DNA of 64,000 bases, from positions 62,001 to 126,000 of the forward strand of contig JAYONB010000006.1 in the NCBI GenBank assembly GCA_038121105.1. The letters are read 5' to 3'. Made by a program: the position numbers and the translations under genes. Source of the stretch: CALJDF01 sp038121105 (GTDB lineage Bacteria; Pseudomonadota; Alphaproteobacteria; SHVP01). The notes below the pieces were generated by a model, which worked only from the letters and a program-made list of their open reading frames with translations, was not told the origin of the DNA and did not search any database. Shown in pieces: positions 63,371 through 64,000 of this stretch (position 1 is its first letter; each line of letters starts with the position of its first letter).

Positions 63371-64000
63371 ATGGCCGACGACAAAGGCATGTTGGTTTCG
63401 TGGACCGAAACGAACCCCGGATTTGACGCCGAACTGCGTGAATGGTTCGTGCGCGAACACATCGACGAACGCGCCCTGGACACGACGGGCTTTTATCGCT
63501 CACGCTTTTACGACGCGGTCGACGCCAAGGTGGAGTACTTCGCGACCTACGAAACAGAGAGCCACACCGTGCTGACCGGCGAGGGCTACCTCGAACGGGT
63601 CGGCAATCAGACCGAGTGGAGCCGCAAGGTCATCCCCGAACTGACGGTGCTGAACCGCATGACCGCACGCTTGACGATCGACATGATGCACGGGGTTGGC
63701 GGATCGGTTGCGGCGGTACGCTTCTTCCCCCCACAGGACGACGCGGGGCAAGAAAAACTGCGCCGCCATCTGCGCGATTCGGTGTTTGCGCCGATGATTA
63801 AACAACAAGGCGTTCTGGGCGCGTGCTTGGCCGAGAACATGCTGGAAGCCGCCAACGCGACCGGCGCCAAAGCGCGCGCTTTGGGCGGTGCGATGCCGGT
63901 GCTGGAGAAGGTCGAATGGCTGGCCGTGATCGAAGCGAGCACCGATCAGATCGTGCGCGGCGCCGCGCAGGCCGCGTTCGGACCGGACGCGCTGAAAGCG
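63371..64000 (+). CDS. Hypothetical protein (DUF4286-like), 3' end outside the window
   Basis: The frame from ATG 63371 is open for 210 codons to the window end. It begins MLVSWTETNPGFDAELREWF and has HIDERALDTTGFYRSRFYDA and EYFATYETESHTVLTGEGYLER, a layout of a small ferredoxin-like (DUF4286-type) domain, followed by a longer second part of similar style. AGAG precedes the ATG. The function is unknown and completeness cannot be judged. Confidence 0.6.
   Translation, partial: MADDKGMLVSWTETNPGFDAELREWFVREHIDERALDTTGFYRSRFYDAVDAKVEYFATYETESHTVLTGEGYLERVGNQTEWSRKVIPELTVLNRMTARLTIDMMHGVGGSVAAVRFFPPQDDAGQEKLRRHLRDSVFAPMIKQQGVLGACLAENMLEAANATGAKARALGGAMPVLEKVEWLAVIEASTDQIVRGAAQAAFGPDALKA

Overview
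The window is a GC-rich chromosomal segment of an alphaproteobacterium, most like a free-living Rhodospirillales-type lineage. The evidence is gene content and order: plsX-fabH-ihfA-merR, nrdR-ribD-ribE-ribB(X)-ribH-nusB-thiL, rpoZ-rel-pyrE-DUF2062-pdxJ-acpS-lepB-rnc-era-recO-parC, smpB-dapA-slt, a C4-pathway hemA, a ubiquinol-cytochrome c chaperone and a K+-independent proton-pumping pyrophosphatase of the Rhodospirillum type. No genus can be assigned from sequence reading alone. I see no prophage, IS element, CRISPR array, rRNA or plasmid function.

Layout. 1-18.8 kb is almost entirely minus strand and housekeeping: a partial allantoinase-like gene, tRNA-Pro(GGG), merR-ihfA-fabH-plsX-rpmF-yceD, the cytochrome bc1 chaperone, bamE (plus strand), hppA, an exporter and an anchored protein, thiL-nusB, riboflavin genes, nrdR, glyA-rpiB, and a soluble two-cluster Fe-S protein related to reductive dehalogenases. 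18.9-23.8 kb holds a branched-chain amino-acid type ABC transporter split into two converging units (livHM on plus; livG-livF-livK on minus). 24-31.3 kb has an MFS protein, hemA, glutaryl-CoA dehydrogenase, a MarR regulator, a dienoyl-CoA-reductase-like SDR and hemB. 31.3-37.7 kb is the most irregular stretch: a SpeD-like pyruvoyl-enzyme homologue, a threonine dehydratase gene broken by an in-frame TAA, an orphan motB, a leucyl/arginyl-tRNA-protein transferase with an unusual C-terminal extension, and a TRAP transporter whose large permease is also split by an in-frame TAA and ends in an acidic 18-residue repeat. 37.7-55 kb returns to a minus-dominated core (purN, parC, recO, era, rnc, lepB, acpS, pdxJ, pyrE, rel, rpoZ, folK, smpB, dapA) with NYN-nuclease, family-5 UDG, MFS and DUF genes between. 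55-64 kb is mostly plus strand: lytic transglycosylase, tandem alpha/beta hydrolases, a second PLP dehydratase, a DinB-fold protein, a minus-strand CPA2 antiporter, and two poorly characterised genes, the last cut by the window end.

How it fits together. The riboflavin cluster lacks a catalytically complete GTP cyclohydrolase II here, because the RibA-like half of the RibB fusion has lost the zinc cysteines. The fatty-acid/phospholipid start (plsX, fabH), tetrapyrrole enzymes (hemA, hemB), lysine/tryptophan or glutarate degradation (gcdH) and stringent response (rel, rpoZ) are all core. I did not find a clearly new multi-gene system. The best leads are the two TAA-interrupted genes 3.8 kb apart, the reductive-dehalogenase-like protein, the divergent SpeD homologue, the extended Bpt and a family of intergenic palindromes.
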